This document shows positions 9,286-19,491 of a DNA stretch of 64,000 nt, piece by piece. How positions within the stretch are numbered: the first letter of the stretch is position 1; each line of letters starts with the position of its first letter. This stretch comes from Motilimonas cestriensis (GTDB lineage Bacteria > Pseudomonadota > Gammaproteobacteria > Enterobacterales > CBDFNC01). Made by a program: the position numbers and the translations under genes. The stretch spans positions 62,001 to 126,000 of the forward strand of contig NZ_JAIMJA010000002.1 of NCBI RefSeq assembly GCF_021295315.1. The letters run 5' to 3'. Below the pieces are notes generated by a model, which saw only the letters and a list, made by a program, of their open reading frames with translations, ran no database searches and had not been told where the DNA came from.

Positions 9286-10923
9286 ATGTTATCGACTCTA
9301 CGACGTTTATCTATTGGGCAACGCTTATACAGCAACTTAGTCATTGTATTACTCGGCATGTCTGCCTTAATTATTTTAGTGCTATTTCAGTACCAGCAAG
9401 CCTTACACAAAGAAAAGCGCGCTCAAGTACAATTTGAGGTAGATACCGTTTACTCTCTTATTGAACATTTTCATCAACAAGCCAAAGACGGTTTGTATGA
9501 TGAGACGACTGCGCAACAAAATGCCATCTCTGCCATAAAAGCGATTCGCTATAATGAAACAGAATACTTTTGGATCAATGATATGAGCCCAAGTATGGTC
9601 ATGCATCCGATCAAACCAGCCTTAGACGGGCAACCTCTTGCCGCAATCAAAGATCCCAATGGTAAAAACTTATTTCTCGAATTTGTCGAAACGGTTAAGA
9701 AAAATGGTGGCGGCTTTGTTGCATATCAATGGCCAAAACCGGGCTTTGAAAACCCTGTCGATAAAATATCTTTTGTTAAAGGCTATCAGCCTTGGGGTTG
9801 GGTAATAGGTACCGGTATTTATTTAGATGATTTACAAGAGCTATTTTTAGATATGGTTTATAAAGCAATTGCTGTTTTTGTTGCCATTGCAGTCATTCTA
9901 CTAGGGCTTTCCGCTCTAATTATCAAAAGTATAACTAAACCATTAAAACAAAGTGCTGATGCCATGTCTGAAATTGCGCAAGGAGATGGTGACCTCACTG
10001 TAACCCTTGAAGCTCAAGGCCAAGATGAAATAGCCAAACTGGCCAATAATTTTAATCTATTCACCCAAAAGATAGCTTTACTCGTGAGACAAATACAGCC
10101 TGTAAGCAGCAATATTTCTGAGACTGCCGAGCAATTGAATCATGCTGTACAATCCAACCATCGCATTGCCGATCAACAGCATCATGAAACAGATGGCGTT
10201 GCTGCAGCTATGAATGAAATGCTTTCAACCACTCAGGAAGTAGCCAATAGCGCTCAGCTAGCAGCAGACTCTGCCACTAATGTTAACCAGCGTGCTCAAT
10301 ATGGCAGAGCTTCCGTTGACGAAACCATTGCTTCCATAGCCGCTTTAGGGGAAGAATTAGAACAAACGGTTGGCTTAGTGGCAGAGTTGGAGCAGGACAG
10401 TCAACAAATTGGCTCAATATTAGATGTGATCCGCAGTATCGCCGAACAGACCAATTTACTGGCTTTGAATGCCGCCATTGAGGCAGCAAGGGCCGGAGAG
10501 CAAGGCCGAGGCTTTGCAGTCGTGGCTGATGAAGTGCGAACCTTAGCGACGCGTACGCAAGATTCTACCGACGAAATCCAGCAGATGATCGCCAAATTGC
10601 AAAAAGGCACCAATGACGTCGCTGACTCGATGAAGCAGACTCAGAACCAATCCAATAAAACTGCGACACAAGCTGAGGCAGCGGGAACAACATTAAGTGA
10701 AATTGTTGAGTCAATTGACGTTATCACAGATATGAATCACCAGATTGCCAGTGCAGCTGAACAACAGTCAAAAGCGTTAGATGAAATTAGTCGTAACGTG
10801 AACAATATTTCCAGTTTGGCAAGTGAATCCGCATCCTACAACCAACTCACCAGTGAAGCCAGTGGCCAGCTACAACAAGTCGGTCAAGAGCTGAATCGAC
10901 TGATGGGGCAATTTAAGGCTTAG
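9286..10923 (+). CDS. Methyl-accepting chemotaxis protein with single Cache domain
   Basis: An inner-membrane chemoreceptor of 545 residues. A first membrane helix (about 14-34) is followed by a periplasmic single-Cache (sCache_2) sensor with the motif [17 protein letters not shown] and the [14 protein letters not shown] ending. A second membrane helix near 190-210, a HAMP domain and a long signalling coiled coil follow. The conserved hairpin tip reads [35 protein letters not shown]. The ATG at 9286 has GGAG 8 bases upstream and gives a normal N-terminal helix; the longer frame from 9202 is less likely. No C-terminal CheR pentapeptide is seen. sCache_2 receptors often sense small carboxylates, but the ligand here is unknown. 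Confidence 0.92.
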   Translation: MLSTLRRLSIGQRLYSNLVIVLLGMSALIILVLFQYQQALHKEKRAQVQFEVDTVYSLIEHFHQQAKDGLYDETTAQQNAISAIKAIRYNETEYFWINDMSPSMVMHPIKPALDGQPLAAIKDPNGKNLFLEFVETVKKNGGGFVAYQWPKPGFENPVDKISFVKGYQPWGWVIGTGIYLDDLQELFLDMVYKAIAVFVAIAVILLGLSALIIKSITKPLKQSADAMSEIAQGDGDLTVTLEAQGQDEIAKLANNFNLFTQKIALLVRQIQPVSSNISETAEQLNHAVQSNHRIADQQHHETDGVAAAMNEMLSTTQEVANSAQLAADSATNVNQRAQYGRASVDETIASIAALGEELEQTVGLVAELEQDSQQIGSILDVIRSIAEQTNLLALNAAIEAARAGEQGRGFAVVADEVRTLATRTQDSTDEIQQMIAKLQKGTNDVADSMKQTQNQSNKTATQAEAAGTTLSEIVESIDVITDMNHQIASAAEQQSKALDEISRNVNNISSLASESASYNQLTSEASGQLQQVGQELNRLMGQFKA

Positions 10924-10963
10924 CCGCCTCCCGCAAGCTCACCTCATCACAAGCTACGCCAGC

Positions 10964-11473
10964 TTAACCTTGGTTAAGTTGGCGTTGTTTCATTTGCTCT
11001 ATAGCTTGTGCACCTGAACTCACCACAACAATATCTTTATTAGGAAAGCAGGCTAATTGTTGATAGACCCTAGGTCGCATTTTAGTGGGGTAATGCCATA
11101 AGTACTTAATAAAAGCCCAGTCAAATCGCTCATGACAACCTTCGGCCATATCGGGACGATGGTTGGAAAATAAGGTGCGTTTCACTGCGCGATAAATGCA
11201 GCGATAGCGGTCGACATCAAGAAAAATCACGGTATCACAAGCGGCTAAACGAATATCCAGCGTGTTAAAATAACTACCGTCAATAATCCAGCTTTGTTGG
11301 CCGCATAGCTGTTGTTGCAACTGGGCCCACGCTGGCCGCTCAGCGCGCTGCCAATTAGGCCCCCAATAGAGGCGGTCAAGATGATATAGAGGTAAATCCA
11401 ACTGCTTGGCCAAGGCGACTGCTAGCGTCGACTTACCGGCCCCGCCAGAGCCAATAATGGCAATTTTTTTCAT
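10964..11473 (-). CDS. P-loop kinase-like protein (FlaR / topology-modulation family)
   Basis: A 169-residue cytoplasmic protein resembling small adenylate/shikimate kinases. The Walker A motif is GSGGAGKSTLA at the N-terminus, followed by LYHLDRLYWGPNW and WIIDGSYFNTL, which mark the family often annotated as DNA topology modulation protein FlaR. The Walker B-like stretch is DTVIFLDVDRYRC. The substrate is unknown and the FlaR name should be treated with care. It is a single gene convergent with the chemoreceptor; a hairpin formed by CGCCAGCTTAACC and GGTTAAGTTGGCG overlaps its stop codon. Confidence 0.75.
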   Translation of the reverse strand: MKKIAIIGSGGAGKSTLAVALAKQLDLPLYHLDRLYWGPNWQRAERPAWAQLQQQLCGQQSWIIDGSYFNTLDIRLAACDTVIFLDVDRYRCIYRAVKRTLFSNHRPDMAEGCHERFDWAFIKYLWHYPTKMRPRVYQQLACFPNKDIVVVSSGAQAIEQMKQRQLNQG

Positions 11474-11665
11474 CTAAGTCCTTGTAATATAGTTCTCGGC
11501 AAATAGCGCCTCAATTGGCAAGAATAAATCAGCATATTCTGTTACCAGTGACAATATTGCTCATAATCACTGCTAAGTTCTAACTCTGAAGCAGGCGAAC
11601 CTTTATTCTGGGTTCGCTTCCGCCATATAATAGCCTTTTTATTATAGTTAACGGTGCCCCTATTC

Positions 11666-13126
11666 ATGACTCAGCTTAACCAACTTAGCCCTCAGCCCCT
11701 GTGGCAATTTTTTAGCCAAATATGCAGCATTCCGCATCCATCCAAACATGAGCACGCATTATCCGATTGGATCACTCAGTGGGCCAAGTCAGAGGGGCTT
11801 TCGGTACAACAGGATAGAATTGGTAACCTAATCATCAAGAAGCCAGCCAGCTCAGGCATGGAGCACAAAAAAGGCGTTATCCTGCAGGCGCATATTGATA
11901 TGGTGCCACAAAAAAATAGCGATACAGAGCATGATTTTACTAAAGATCCTATTCAAGCCTATGTCGATGGCGATTGGGTGACGGCGAAAGATACCACGTT
12001 AGGCTCAGATAATGGCATTGGCATGGCATCATGTTTAGCGGTGCTTGCCAGCAAAGACATCGCGCACGGCCCGATTGAAGTGCTGTTAACCATCGATGAA
12101 GAAGCTGGCATGACTGGCGCGTTTGGCTTAGAGCCAGGCTATTTTGATGGTGAAATCCTGATCAATACCGACTCCGAAGAAGAAGGTGAAGTTTACATGG
12201 GCTGCGCCGGTGGCGTGAATGTGAATGTTCACTTCCCTATTCAAACACAACCATTAGCTGTCGCGCAATCTGGCTACCAAATTAGTGTATCAGGCTTAAA
12301 AGGGGGACACTCCGGGTGTGATATCCACCTTGGCCGTGGTAATGCCAATAAAATCATCGCTCGCTGTTTATATGAACTAAGTCAGCAAACTGAACTTGAT
12401 TTTACATTAAGTCAACTACAAGGCGGTAGTTTACGCAATGCCATCCCACGTGAAGCCAGCGCACAATTCATTATCAACGATACTAATCAGCAACAGCTAG
12501 AGCAGGCATTTACTGCGCTAACGGCTCAGATTAAAGCGACCCTTGCTCATACCGAGCCCAACCTAGCTATAAGCCTAGCGCCAATTCAAGTCAATCAAGT
12601 ATTGGCTAAGAATGAACAGCAGCGACTAATCGCAGCCCTGCACGGCTGTGTCAATGGCGTGCTAAGAATGAGTGACGAGTTTGCCGGTGTGGTTGAAACA
12701 TCGTCTAACTTAGGGGTAGTAAAAACCACTCCACAGGGTATTGATATTCAGTGCCTCGTCCGTTCAATGGATGACAGTAGCCGTAATGATGTGCAAAACA
12801 TGCTTGAGTCAGTATTTAAACTAGCTGGCGCACAAATAGTATTTGATGGCGCGTACCCGGGCTGGGCACCTAAGGCAGATTCAGACATGCGTGATTTGGT
12901 ACGAGAGGTTTACCAAGCAGAGTTTGGCAGCACACCGAAAATCATGATGATCCATGCGGGCTTGGAATGTGGCCTATTTAAAGCGGTATACCCAAATTGG
13001 GACATGGTCTCTATTGGACCAACCATTAAATTTCCTCATTCACCCGATGAAAAAGTACATATCGGCAGTGTAGCAAAATACTGGCAGCTATTAGTGAAGG
13101 TGCTAGAAGCAATTCCTGTTAAATAA
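11666..13126 (+). CDS. pepD: Cytosol non-specific dipeptidase (aminoacyl-histidine dipeptidase) PepD
   Basis: An M20-family metallopeptidase that hydrolyses dipeptides such as carnosine and Xaa-His. Metal-ligand motifs are seen in order: LQAHIDMVPQK, TLGSDNGIGMA, LTIDEEAGMTGAFGL, DSEEEGEVYMGCAGG and the C-terminal IHAGLECGLF. The dimerisation domain carries GLKGGHSGCDIHLGRGNANK. The ATG at 11666 (MTQLNQLSPQPLWQFF) matches the family N-terminus; a GTG at 11654 would add four residues. Length is 486 residues. A TATAAT at 11626-11631 is a plausible -10 element, with a GCGAACC/GGTTCGC hairpin just upstream. The location near gpt and dinB is conserved. Confidence 0.95.
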   Translation: MTQLNQLSPQPLWQFFSQICSIPHPSKHEHALSDWITQWAKSEGLSVQQDRIGNLIIKKPASSGMEHKKGVILQAHIDMVPQKNSDTEHDFTKDPIQAYVDGDWVTAKDTTLGSDNGIGMASCLAVLASKDIAHGPIEVLLTIDEEAGMTGAFGLEPGYFDGEILINTDSEEEGEVYMGCAGGVNVNVHFPIQTQPLAVAQSGYQISVSGLKGGHSGCDIHLGRGNANKIIARCLYELSQQTELDFTLSQLQGGSLRNAIPREASAQFIINDTNQQQLEQAFTALTAQIKATLAHTEPNLAISLAPIQVNQVLAKNEQQRLIAALHGCVNGVLRMSDEFAGVVETSSNLGVVKTTPQGIDIQCLVRSMDDSSRNDVQNMLESVFKLAGAQIVFDGAYPGWAPKADSDMRDLVREVYQAEFGSTPKIMMIHAGLECGLFKAVYPNWDMVSIGPTIKFPHSPDEKVHIGSVAKYWQLLVKVLEAIPVK

Positions 13127-13269
13127 GACTTCTTTTAACAAGCAGTGTCGGCTCACAGCCCTCACTGCATTTGTTACAGCTTACAACCCTCTAAACAATA
13201 ATTAATCCTTGATAACTTTGGTTCAGACCTCAAGTTGCGTAGAATATGCACTCTATCAAGGAGGATACA

Positions 13270-13761
13270 ATGAAATTTACTCTACTAAGCTTACCTTTGC
13301 TTTGCTCACTATTCGCTTTTCCAATAACCGCTAGTGCCGAATCAAGTTCGTGGGCTAATGCATGGGAAAGCACCAAAAAAGCCAGCTCTGATGCTTGGCA
13401 AGCCACCAAAGAAACCAGTGAAGATGTTTGGGATGCTACCAAAGAAACATCAGCTGACGCTTGGGATGTGACCAGTAAAGAAACCAGCGAAACGTGGCAA
13501 GAAGTAAAAAAAGACAGCAGTGAAGCATGGTCAGAAACCACCAATACAGAGAGTAGCTATTGGCAAAAACTCAAGTCATCATCGGATAAAACATGGCAAA
13601 ATACCAAAGCAGCGATCACGGGTGAAAGCTTACACAGTTCTTCTGCAAAGCAAAATTCAACTGCTCAGGCAGCGAGCAAAACACAAGGCACTTCATCAAC
13701 AAAAGCAAACTCAGCTGGCCAATATGATATTGAGGTTATCGAAATAGATTGGGATGAATAA
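13270..13761 (+). CDS. Unrecognised exported protein with a strict 11-residue Trp repeat
   Basis: I do not recognise this 163-residue protein as a named family. It has a standard signal peptide ending ASA (residues 1-23) and then eight Trp residues exactly 11 apart: W32, 43, 54, 65, 76, 87, 98 and 109. The spacers are rich in Ser, Thr, Lys, Glu and Asp, for example ESTKKASSDA and QATKETSEDV. A Ser/Gln/Thr-rich linker and an acidic tail (YDIEVIEIDWDE) follow. The hendecad suggests a long amphipathic helix or right-handed coiled coil in the periplasm, with a Trp stripe for membrane or protein contact. The start has a strong AAGGAGG 5 bases upstream. Its stop is 4 bases from the convergent dinB stop. 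Confidence 0.85.
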   Translation: MKFTLLSLPLLCSLFAFPITASAESSSWANAWESTKKASSDAWQATKETSEDVWDATKETSADAWDVTSKETSETWQEVKKDSSEAWSETTNTESSYWQKLKSSSDKTWQNTKAAITGESLHSSSAKQNSTAQAASKTQGTSSTKANSAGQYDIEVIEIDWDE

Positions 13762-13765
13762 ATCA

Positions 13766-14833
13766 CTAAATCAACTTTAGCTGTTTAGCCGCGGCTTCCA
13801 TTACCTCATCCTGTTGCAGTTGTGCTGATAAACCAAGTAAACGAATACCACGCCCTTGGCTTTTTTCCAGCAGTTGATGTAACAGCGGCTGATAACAGCT
13901 CGGCTCTAACTGCTGTACCCGTTGCTCGGCTGAGCGTAATTGAAAATCGGCAAATTTCATTTTAACCGCTAGTGAACGGATCTTGTCATGTGCGCCTACT
14001 CGTGCAACACGACGCAGTAATTCTTTGTATAAGTCACTTAATACGGCTTCACACTCGCCTACCTGCTTAATATTATGACTCAGTGTCCGCTCTACACCGA
14101 CGGATTTCCTCGCGCGGTCGACCACAACTTCTCGATTATCAATGCCATGGCTACGATCTAGCAGTACGCGGCCAAATTTTCCAAATTGAGTCAGTATCGA
14201 TTCCTTGGCATAGCCTTGGACATCTTTACAAGTATGTAGCCCTAGTTGATGTAGTTTTTCCAGCGTGACCTTGCCAACACCTGGGATCTTTTCTAATGGC
14301 ATACTGGCGACAAAGCCATCCACTTCTGCAGGTGTGATCACACATAAGCCATTAGGTTTATTTTCGTCGGATGCCACTTTGGCGATAAATTTACATGGCG
14401 CAACACCTGCCGATGCGGTTAACCCCGTTTCTTCTGCAATGGCACGGCGAATATCTTGAGCAATGTAAGTGGCAGAGCCTGAGAACAATAAAGATTCACT
14501 GACATCTAAATAGGCTTCGTCGAGTGATAGTGGCTCAATGATATCGGTGTAGCGATGAAATATCTGCTGGATATGTTGAGAAGCCGCTTTATAAGCTTCC
14601 ATGCGACCGGGTAAGATCACCAATTCAGGGCAGAGCTGTAATGCTTTATGAGTGGGCATGGCGCTGCGCACGCCGTATTTACGCGCAATATAATTACAGG
14701 TAGACAACACGCCGCGACGTGAAGCTGCACCACCAATGGCGATAGGGAGAGTTTTCAACGCTGGATTATCCCGCATTTCTACTGCAGCGTAAAAGCAATC
14801 CATATCAACATGAATAATTTTTCTTTGCATCAT
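13766..14833 (-). CDS. dinB: DNA polymerase IV DinB
   Basis: Y-family translesion polymerase of the SOS response. Catalytic motifs are present: HVDMDCFYAAVEMRD (first acidic residue) and PLSLDEAYLDVS (catalytic DE), with the thumb helix-hairpin-helix around KIPGVGKVTLEKLHQLG. Two adjacent ATGs (14833 and 14830) can start it; the frame extends further upstream to 14890 but crosses the LexA box and lacks family similarity. About 355 residues is normal. The C-terminal end (KQLKLI) does not show the canonical QLxLxL clamp-binding peptide clearly. It is convergent with the Trp-repeat gene and preceded by the nqr operon terminator. Confidence 0.94.
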   Translation of the reverse strand: MMQRKIIHVDMDCFYAAVEMRDNPALKTLPIAIGGAASRRGVLSTCNYIARKYGVRSAMPTHKALQLCPELVILPGRMEAYKAASQHIQQIFHRYTDIIEPLSLDEAYLDVSESLLFSGSATYIAQDIRRAIAEETGLTASAGVAPCKFIAKVASDENKPNGLCVITPAEVDGFVASMPLEKIPGVGKVTLEKLHQLGLHTCKDVQGYAKESILTQFGKFGRVLLDRSHGIDNREVVVDRARKSVGVERTLSHNIKQVGECEAVLSDLYKELLRRVARVGAHDKIRSLAVKMKFADFQLRSAEQRVQQLEPSCYQPLLHQLLEKSQGRGIRLLGLSAQLQQDEVMEAAAKQLKLI

Positions 14834-14846
14834 ACCAACCCCAGAG

Positions 14847-14866
14847 AACTGACTATTTATACAGTA
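14847..14866 (-). promoter_or_regulatory. LexA (SOS) box upstream of dinB
   Basis: On the minus strand the sequence TACTGTATAAATAGTCAGTT fits the SOS-box pattern CTG-N10-CAG with an AT-rich core. It lies 14-33 bases upstream of the dinB start, where bound LexA would block transcription. SOS control of dinB is established in related bacteria. Confidence 0.85.
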
Positions 14867-14902
14867 TATGTATAAATAAACAATCCTCAAGTTTTGGCTA
14901 AT

Positions 14903-14928
14903 AAAAAAGACCCTTTCAGGTCTTTTTT
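14903..14928 (-). terminator. Terminator of the nqr-apbE-nqrM operon
   Basis: A 10-bp stem (A-run plus GACC, GGTC plus T-run) with a 6-base loop just past the nqrM stop. The symmetric A/T runs would work on either strand, but on the plus strand no gene reads into it. Confidence 0.85.
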
Positions 14929-14944
14929 ATTTATTCGTTGTTAG

Positions 14945-15169
14945 CTAAATAATGCGATTTTTTTCCAACATTTCACGTCTGGCTTTTTCTTTCGCCATTT
15001 TATTCTTGCGGTTATCACAAGGATCTGGACAGTCACACTCTTTGTCTATACCAATACTGCCTAGGCCACCACAGCTACCACTCACGGCTTTCTTTTGAAA
15101 AATGTAACCCACCGACATTGCGGCGATCACTAATACAAATACTACGAAAGTTGCAAGAAAGTACGTCAT
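14945..15169 (-). CDS. nqrM: Na+-NQR maturation protein NqrM
   Basis: A 74-residue membrane protein of the former DUF539 family, needed in Vibrio for maturation of Na+-NQR, probably by delivering iron to the NqrD/NqrE site. One membrane helix (about residues 4-24) is followed by the conserved cysteines C33, C45, C47 and C51 in SCGGLGSIGIDKECDCPDPC. Its start overlaps the apbE stop by 4 bases, consistent with translational coupling at the end of the nqr operon. Confidence 0.92.
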   Translation of the reverse strand: MTYFLATFVVFVLVIAAMSVGYIFQKKAVSGSCGGLGSIGIDKECDCPDPCDNRKNKMAKEKARREMLEKNRII

Positions 15170-16194
15170 TTTGCCTCCTGCAGCAAATAAGGTGCAAATT
15201 GCTGCGTATATTGCTCACTAAACCCTGTTTCTGTCTTGGTGATCATAAAAACAGGTAACCCTTGTTTGACAGCAAAATCATAACCTAGTTCAGGCCCCAT
15301 CACCATAATTGCCGTGGCTAACCCATCTGAAACCATCGATGATTTATCAATCACAGTCACTGAAACTAGCTTATGCTTGATTGGCATGCCAGTGATAGGA
15401 TTAATCATATGGGAAAAACGCTCGCCGTCTTCTTCGAAGTAATTTCGGTAATCACCGGAAGTCGCAACAGCGTTATCACCAGGCAATACAATCTCTTGGA
15501 TCGCTCGCTCATTGGTAACAGGCTTTTCAACTGCGATCCGCCAAGGCAGATGTTTGTCATTACTGCCTTTCATGCGCAGCTCACCACCAATATCAACCAG
15601 GTAATGCTGCTCGCCAAGGCTCTCTATATATTCAGCAATTTTATCAACACCGAAACCCTTAGCGATAGAAGATAAGTCCACATATAATTCTGGAATCGCT
15701 TTTTGTAAGGTTAAACCTGACACACTTAAATGCTGGATACCAGTAATCGCTTTTCGCTTAGCTATTTGCTCTGCTGAAGGGGAATGAGTAGGCTTAGCGT
15801 CCGGGCCAAAGCCCCAAAGATTAACTAAAGGACCAACAGTAATATCTAACGCGCCTTGGGTTAACTGAGCCAGCTCAATTCCCTTTTGCACAACTTCAAT
15901 GGTATCCGCTGAAACAGTGTGGGAATGCTCAGCCTGATTAAACAAAGAAAGCTCTGAGTTGGGTCGATAAGTCGACATTTGGTCGTTTACCAATTCTAAG
16001 CGCTTATCGATCTCGGCTTGAAAGGCAACTTGATCCGTTATTTTATCAGTCACAACCTTAACACGATAATAAGTGCCCATGGTTGCTCCCTCAATCACCA
16101 CCATCGGCGCTAATTGAACCTGATCTTCACTGCATGCAGTAATAAAAAAGGCTAGCCCGATCAAGGCTAGCCATTTAGTTATAGATAAAGTCAT
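15166..16194 (-). CDS. apbE: FAD:protein FMN transferase ApbE (lipoprotein)
   Basis: Attaches FMN covalently to threonines of NqrB and NqrC through a phosphoester bond. The N-terminus has a lipobox ending FFITAC (C21), so it is a periplasmic-side lipoprotein. Conserved stretches are GATMGTYYRV, the DITVGPLVNLWGFG motif, and LVDIGGELRMKGSN, with the metal-binding region NAVATSGDYRNYFE and SHMINPITGMPI. Length is 342 residues, normal. It lies 6 bases downstream of nqrF and overlaps nqrM; both target subunits are in the same operon with intact acceptor motifs. Confidence 0.94.
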   Translation of the reverse strand: MTLSITKWLALIGLAFFITACSEDQVQLAPMVVIEGATMGTYYRVKVVTDKITDQVAFQAEIDKRLELVNDQMSTYRPNSELSLFNQAEHSHTVSADTIEVVQKGIELAQLTQGALDITVGPLVNLWGFGPDAKPTHSPSAEQIAKRKAITGIQHLSVSGLTLQKAIPELYVDLSSIAKGFGVDKIAEYIESLGEQHYLVDIGGELRMKGSNDKHLPWRIAVEKPVTNERAIQEIVLPGDNAVATSGDYRNYFEEDGERFSHMINPITGMPIKHKLVSVTVIDKSSMVSDGLATAIMVMGPELGYDFAVKQGLPVFMITKTETGFSEQYTQQFAPYLLQEAK

Positions 16195-16200
16195 CAGTGA

Positions 16201-17430
16201 TTAACCACCAAAGTCATCCAGTAGTATATTTTCGTCTTCTACGCCCAGCTCTTTCAACATGTTAATAACAGCAGCGTTCATCACCGGTGGACCACACATG
16301 TAGTATTCACAATCTTCCGGCGCTTCATGATCGCGCAAGTAGTTTTCAAACAGTACATTATGGATAAAACCAGTGTAGCCATCCCAGTTATCTTCAGGCT
16401 GCGGGTCACTTAGTGCTACATGCCATTCAAAGTTATCGTTCTCTGCAGCGATCGAGTCGAAATCTTCCACGTAGAACATTTCACGCTTCGAGCGCGCACC
16501 GTACCAGAAGCTAACTTTACGGTCAGTGTGTAAACGACGGAACTGGTCAAAGATATGAGAACGCATCGGCGCCATACCTGCACCACCACCAACAAATACC
16601 ATTTCAGCTTTGGTGTCTTTAGCGAAGAACTCACCAAATGGGCCTGAAATAGTTACCTTGTCACCTGCTTTTAGGCTGAAGATGTATGAAGACATCTTAC
16701 CGCATGGCAAGGTCATATTATTAGGCGGCGGCGTAGCAATACGCACGTTTAGCATAATAATACCGTATTCTTCTGGGTAGTTAGCCATTGAATAAGCACG
16801 AATCGTTTCTTCATCAACCTTAGACTCAAGGTTGAAGAAACCAAAGTGTTCCCAGTCGCCACGGTACTGCTCTTCGATATCGAAGTCAGCGTATTTAACA
16901 TGGTGAGCAGGTGCTTCAATTTGGATATAACCACCCGCACGGAACGGTACTGATTCGCCATCAGGAATTTGTAGTTTAAGCTCTTTAATAAAGGTTGCTT
17001 TGTTATCATTAGAGATAACTTCACATTCCCAACGCTTAACACCAAAAATTTCTTCTGGTAATTCAATATCCATATCTTGTTTTACGTTCACCTGACAGGC
17101 TAAACGTTCACCTTCGCGGGCTTCACCCTTAGAGATATGGTCTAGTTCAGTCGGCAGAATGTCACCGCCACCTGATTTGATTTTTACACGACACTGGCCA
17201 CATGAACCACCGCCACCACAGGCTGATGATACAAAAATACCAGAGTTTGCTAGTGCGCCAAGTAGTTTACCACCCGCACCGCAGGTGATCGCCTTTTCAG
17301 GATCACCGTTTACTGAGATTTTAATGTCGCCAGAGGCCACAAGCTTTGATTTAGCAGACAAGATAATAAATACCAAGGCTAAAACTATCACTGTGAACAT
17401 GACAACGCCGAGAATGATTTCCATCGACAA
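16201..17430 (-). CDS. nqrF: Na+-translocating NADH:quinone reductase subunit F
   Basis: The NADH-oxidising entry subunit. An N-terminal membrane helix (about 4-24) is followed by a 2Fe-2S ferredoxin domain with C71, C77, C80 ([11 protein letters not shown]) and C112. An FAD-binding domain contains [12 protein letters not shown] (the RxYS motif), and the NADH-binding domain contains [14 protein letters not shown] and YMCGPPVMN. The C-terminus ILLDDFGG is typical. Length is 409 residues. It accepts hydride from NADH and passes electrons through the 2Fe-2S centre toward the other subunits. Confidence 0.97.
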   Translation of the reverse strand: MSMEIILGVVMFTVIVLALVFIILSAKSKLVASGDIKISVNGDPEKAITCGAGGKLLGALANSGIFVSSACGGGGSCGQCRVKIKSGGGDILPTELDHISKGEAREGERLACQVNVKQDMDIELPEEIFGVKRWECEVISNDNKATFIKELKLQIPDGESVPFRAGGYIQIEAPAHHVKYADFDIEEQYRGDWEHFGFFNLESKVDEETIRAYSMANYPEEYGIIMLNVRIATPPPNNMTLPCGKMSSYIFSLKAGDKVTISGPFGEFFAKDTKAEMVFVGGGAGMAPMRSHIFDQFRRLHTDRKVSFWYGARSKREMFYVEDFDSIAAENDNFEWHVALSDPQPEDNWDGYTGFIHNVLFENYLRDHEAPEDCEYYMCGPPVMNAAVINMLKELGVEDENILLDDFGG

Positions 17431-17466
17431 TTTCCTTGCTTCAGGGACCGAAAAACGGCCCCAAGA

Positions 17467-18075
17467 TTACAACTGAATACCAGAGAAAGACATAAAGCCT
17501 AGTGCCATCAGACCTGAAGTAATAAAGGTAATACCTAAACCACGTAGACCATCTGGAACATCTGCATATTTCATTTTTTCACGGATACCCGCAAGCGCAA
17601 CAATGGCTAACATCCAGCCGACACCACTACCTACACCATAAACAAACGATTCAGTAATGTTATATTCACGTTGAACCATGAATGAAACACCACCAAAAAT
17701 GGCACAGTTAACCGTGATAAGCGGTAAGAAAATACCCAAGGCTTGGTAAAGCGCAGGGAAGTACTTATCTAACACCATTTCTAGTATTTGCACTAAAGCA
17801 GCAATGACACCGATAAAGGTAATGTAACCTAGGAAGCTTAAATCGGCTTCGCCAAGGCCAGCCCACTCTAATGCACCAGGTGCTAACAAGTTAAAGTAAA
17901 TAACTTGGTTAACCGGTACCGAGATGGCTAATACCACAATTACAGCGACGCCTAAGCCAAATGCTGTTTTTACTTTCTTCGATACCGCAAGGAAGGTACA
18001 CATACCAAGGAAGAAAGCTAATGCCATATTTTCGATGAAAATAGAGCGTACGAATAAACTTAAGTAATGTTCCAT
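17467..18075 (-). CDS. nqrE: Na+-NQR subunit E
   Basis: A 202-residue integral membrane subunit with six predicted helices, homologous to RnfA. Together with NqrD it holds an iron centre within the membrane. Typical stretches are [32 protein letters not shown] and GVNCAIFGG-like [12 protein letters not shown], each carrying one of the conserved cysteines. Its start overlaps the nqrD stop by one base (TAATG). Confidence 0.96.
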   Translation of the reverse strand: MEHYLSLFVRSIFIENMALAFFLGMCTFLAVSKKVKTAFGLGVAVIVVLAISVPVNQVIYFNLLAPGALEWAGLGEADLSFLGYITFIGVIAALVQILEMVLDKYFPALYQALGIFLPLITVNCAIFGGVSFMVQREYNITESFVYGVGSGVGWMLAIVALAGIREKMKYADVPDGLRGLGITFITSGLMALGFMSFSGIQL

Positions 18076-18701
18076 TAGTCCTTCGCCTCAACCTGTTCAG
18101 GCTTAAATGTTCTGATTGCCCAGATCAATAACCCGATGATAAAGAAAGCACTTGGTGGTAACAGTAATAAACCGTTACTTTGGTACCAACCGCCGGCAGA
18201 AATTAATGGCATGATTTCGATACCAAATAGCGCACCAGAACCAAAGAATTCACGAATACCACCCACTGCAACAAGAATGAAGCCGTAACCTAAACCATTA
18301 CCGATACCATCCATAAAGCTTGCGCCAGGAGGACTCTTCATCGCAAATGCTTCCGCTCGACCCATTACAATACAGTTAGTAATGATCAAGCCGACATAAA
18401 CCGACAGCTGCTTAGATAGCTCAAATGCCACCGCTTTAAGTACTTGGTCAACCACGATTACCAAAGAAGCAATAATCGCCATTTGCACGATGATTCGTAC
18501 ACTTCCAGGAATGTGGTTACGAATAATCGAAATAAATAAGTTAGAAAAAGCAGTTACAAACGTTACCGCTAAGGTCATTACAACCGCCGTCTCTAGCTTA
18601 CTGGTCACCGCTAATGCAGAACAAACACCTAAGATTTGTAGTGCAATAGGGTTGTTAGAGATGATAGGTCCAACGAGAACCTTCTTTGCATCACTAGCCA
18701 T
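18075..18701 (-). CDS. nqrD: Na+-NQR subunit D
   Basis: A 208-residue integral membrane subunit homologous to RnfE and inversely oriented to NqrE. Markers are [23 protein letters not shown] and the second conserved stretch [21 protein letters not shown], whose cysteines are the expected iron ligands shared with NqrE. The coding region overlaps nqrC by 8 bases, consistent with tight coupling. Confidence 0.96.
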   Translation of the reverse strand: MASDAKKVLVGPIISNNPIALQILGVCSALAVTSKLETAVVMTLAVTFVTAFSNLFISIIRNHIPGSVRIIVQMAIIASLVIVVDQVLKAVAFELSKQLSVYVGLIITNCIVMGRAEAFAMKSPPGASFMDGIGNGLGYGFILVAVGGIREFFGSGALFGIEIMPLISAGGWYQSNGLLLLPPSAFFIIGLLIWAIRTFKPEQVEAKD

Positions 18702-19491
18702 TATTAAGCTCTCCTTTACCTAACTTTTTCAGGTAAGAACCATAACCGTCAGTACTTAACCAAAAATCGAATGTATGTTGGATACCTGCACCCGTTAGTG
18801 TTGCACCTGATAGGCCGTCAACACCATGTACGTCACCTTCAGCAGCCCCACCTTTAACGATCTTAATCGCAGGGTTGCCTTGCTCATCATACAACTTTTT
18901 GCCTGGCCACAGTGCTTTCCACATTGGGTTTTCGACTTCACCACCTAGACCCGGTGTTTCACCTTGTTGGTAGTAAGTAATGCCGTCAACGGTATTGCCA
19001 TCCGGTTGAACTGCCACAAACGCATACATCATGTTCCAAAGGCCTGCACCACGAACTGGCACGATAACGCGCTCAAGCTCACCAGCATCACTATTTACCA
19101 AGTAAACAAGACCAATATTTTCACGAGTAGAAAAGCCAGCTATGGCTTTTTCTGCTGGTAGCTTAGTACTCATACTAGGCTCTTTAGCAGCTGCTAGCGG
19201 ATCGTATTCGTTAATATTTGAGACATCTTCAACATCTTTAACGTCAACATATTCACCTGTTGCTAAATCTACCAAGCGAGGCTCAATATTCTTAGCAAAC
19301 ACATCCGCCATTTTTTGTGAGCCAATTTCAAGACCTGAAACGGCTAAAATATTTTTTTGTTTGTCTAACAGTGCATTCGCTTGTTGAGTTGGACGTAAGC
19401 CCACCGCTGCAACTGATACTACAATAGAACAAACCAGACAAACACCGACCACGACGCCGAGGGTTTTGCCTAATGATTCTTTATTAGCCAT
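18694..19491 (-). CDS. nqrC: Na+-NQR subunit C
   Basis: Carries a covalent FMN on the periplasmic side. One N-terminal membrane helix (about 10-32) is followed by a soluble domain with the flavinylation motif DGLSGATLT, acceptor T231. I use the ATG at 19491 ([14 protein letters not shown]), which matches family N-termini and gives 265 residues; the frame is open 24 codons further into nqrB but without similarity. It overlaps both nqrB and nqrD by 8 bases. ApbE, encoded downstream, is the expected flavin transferase. Confidence 0.95.
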   Translation of the reverse strand: MANKESLGKTLGVVVGVCLVCSIVVSVAAVGLRPTQQANALLDKQKNILAVSGLEIGSQKMADVFAKNIEPRLVDLATGEYVDVKDVEDVSNINEYDPLAAAKEPSMSTKLPAEKAIAGFSTRENIGLVYLVNSDAGELERVIVPVRGAGLWNMMYAFVAVQPDGNTVDGITYYQQGETPGLGGEVENPMWKALWPGKKLYDEQGNPAIKIVKGGAAEGDVHGVDGLSGATLTGAGIQHTFDFWLSTDGYGSYLKKLGKGELNNG

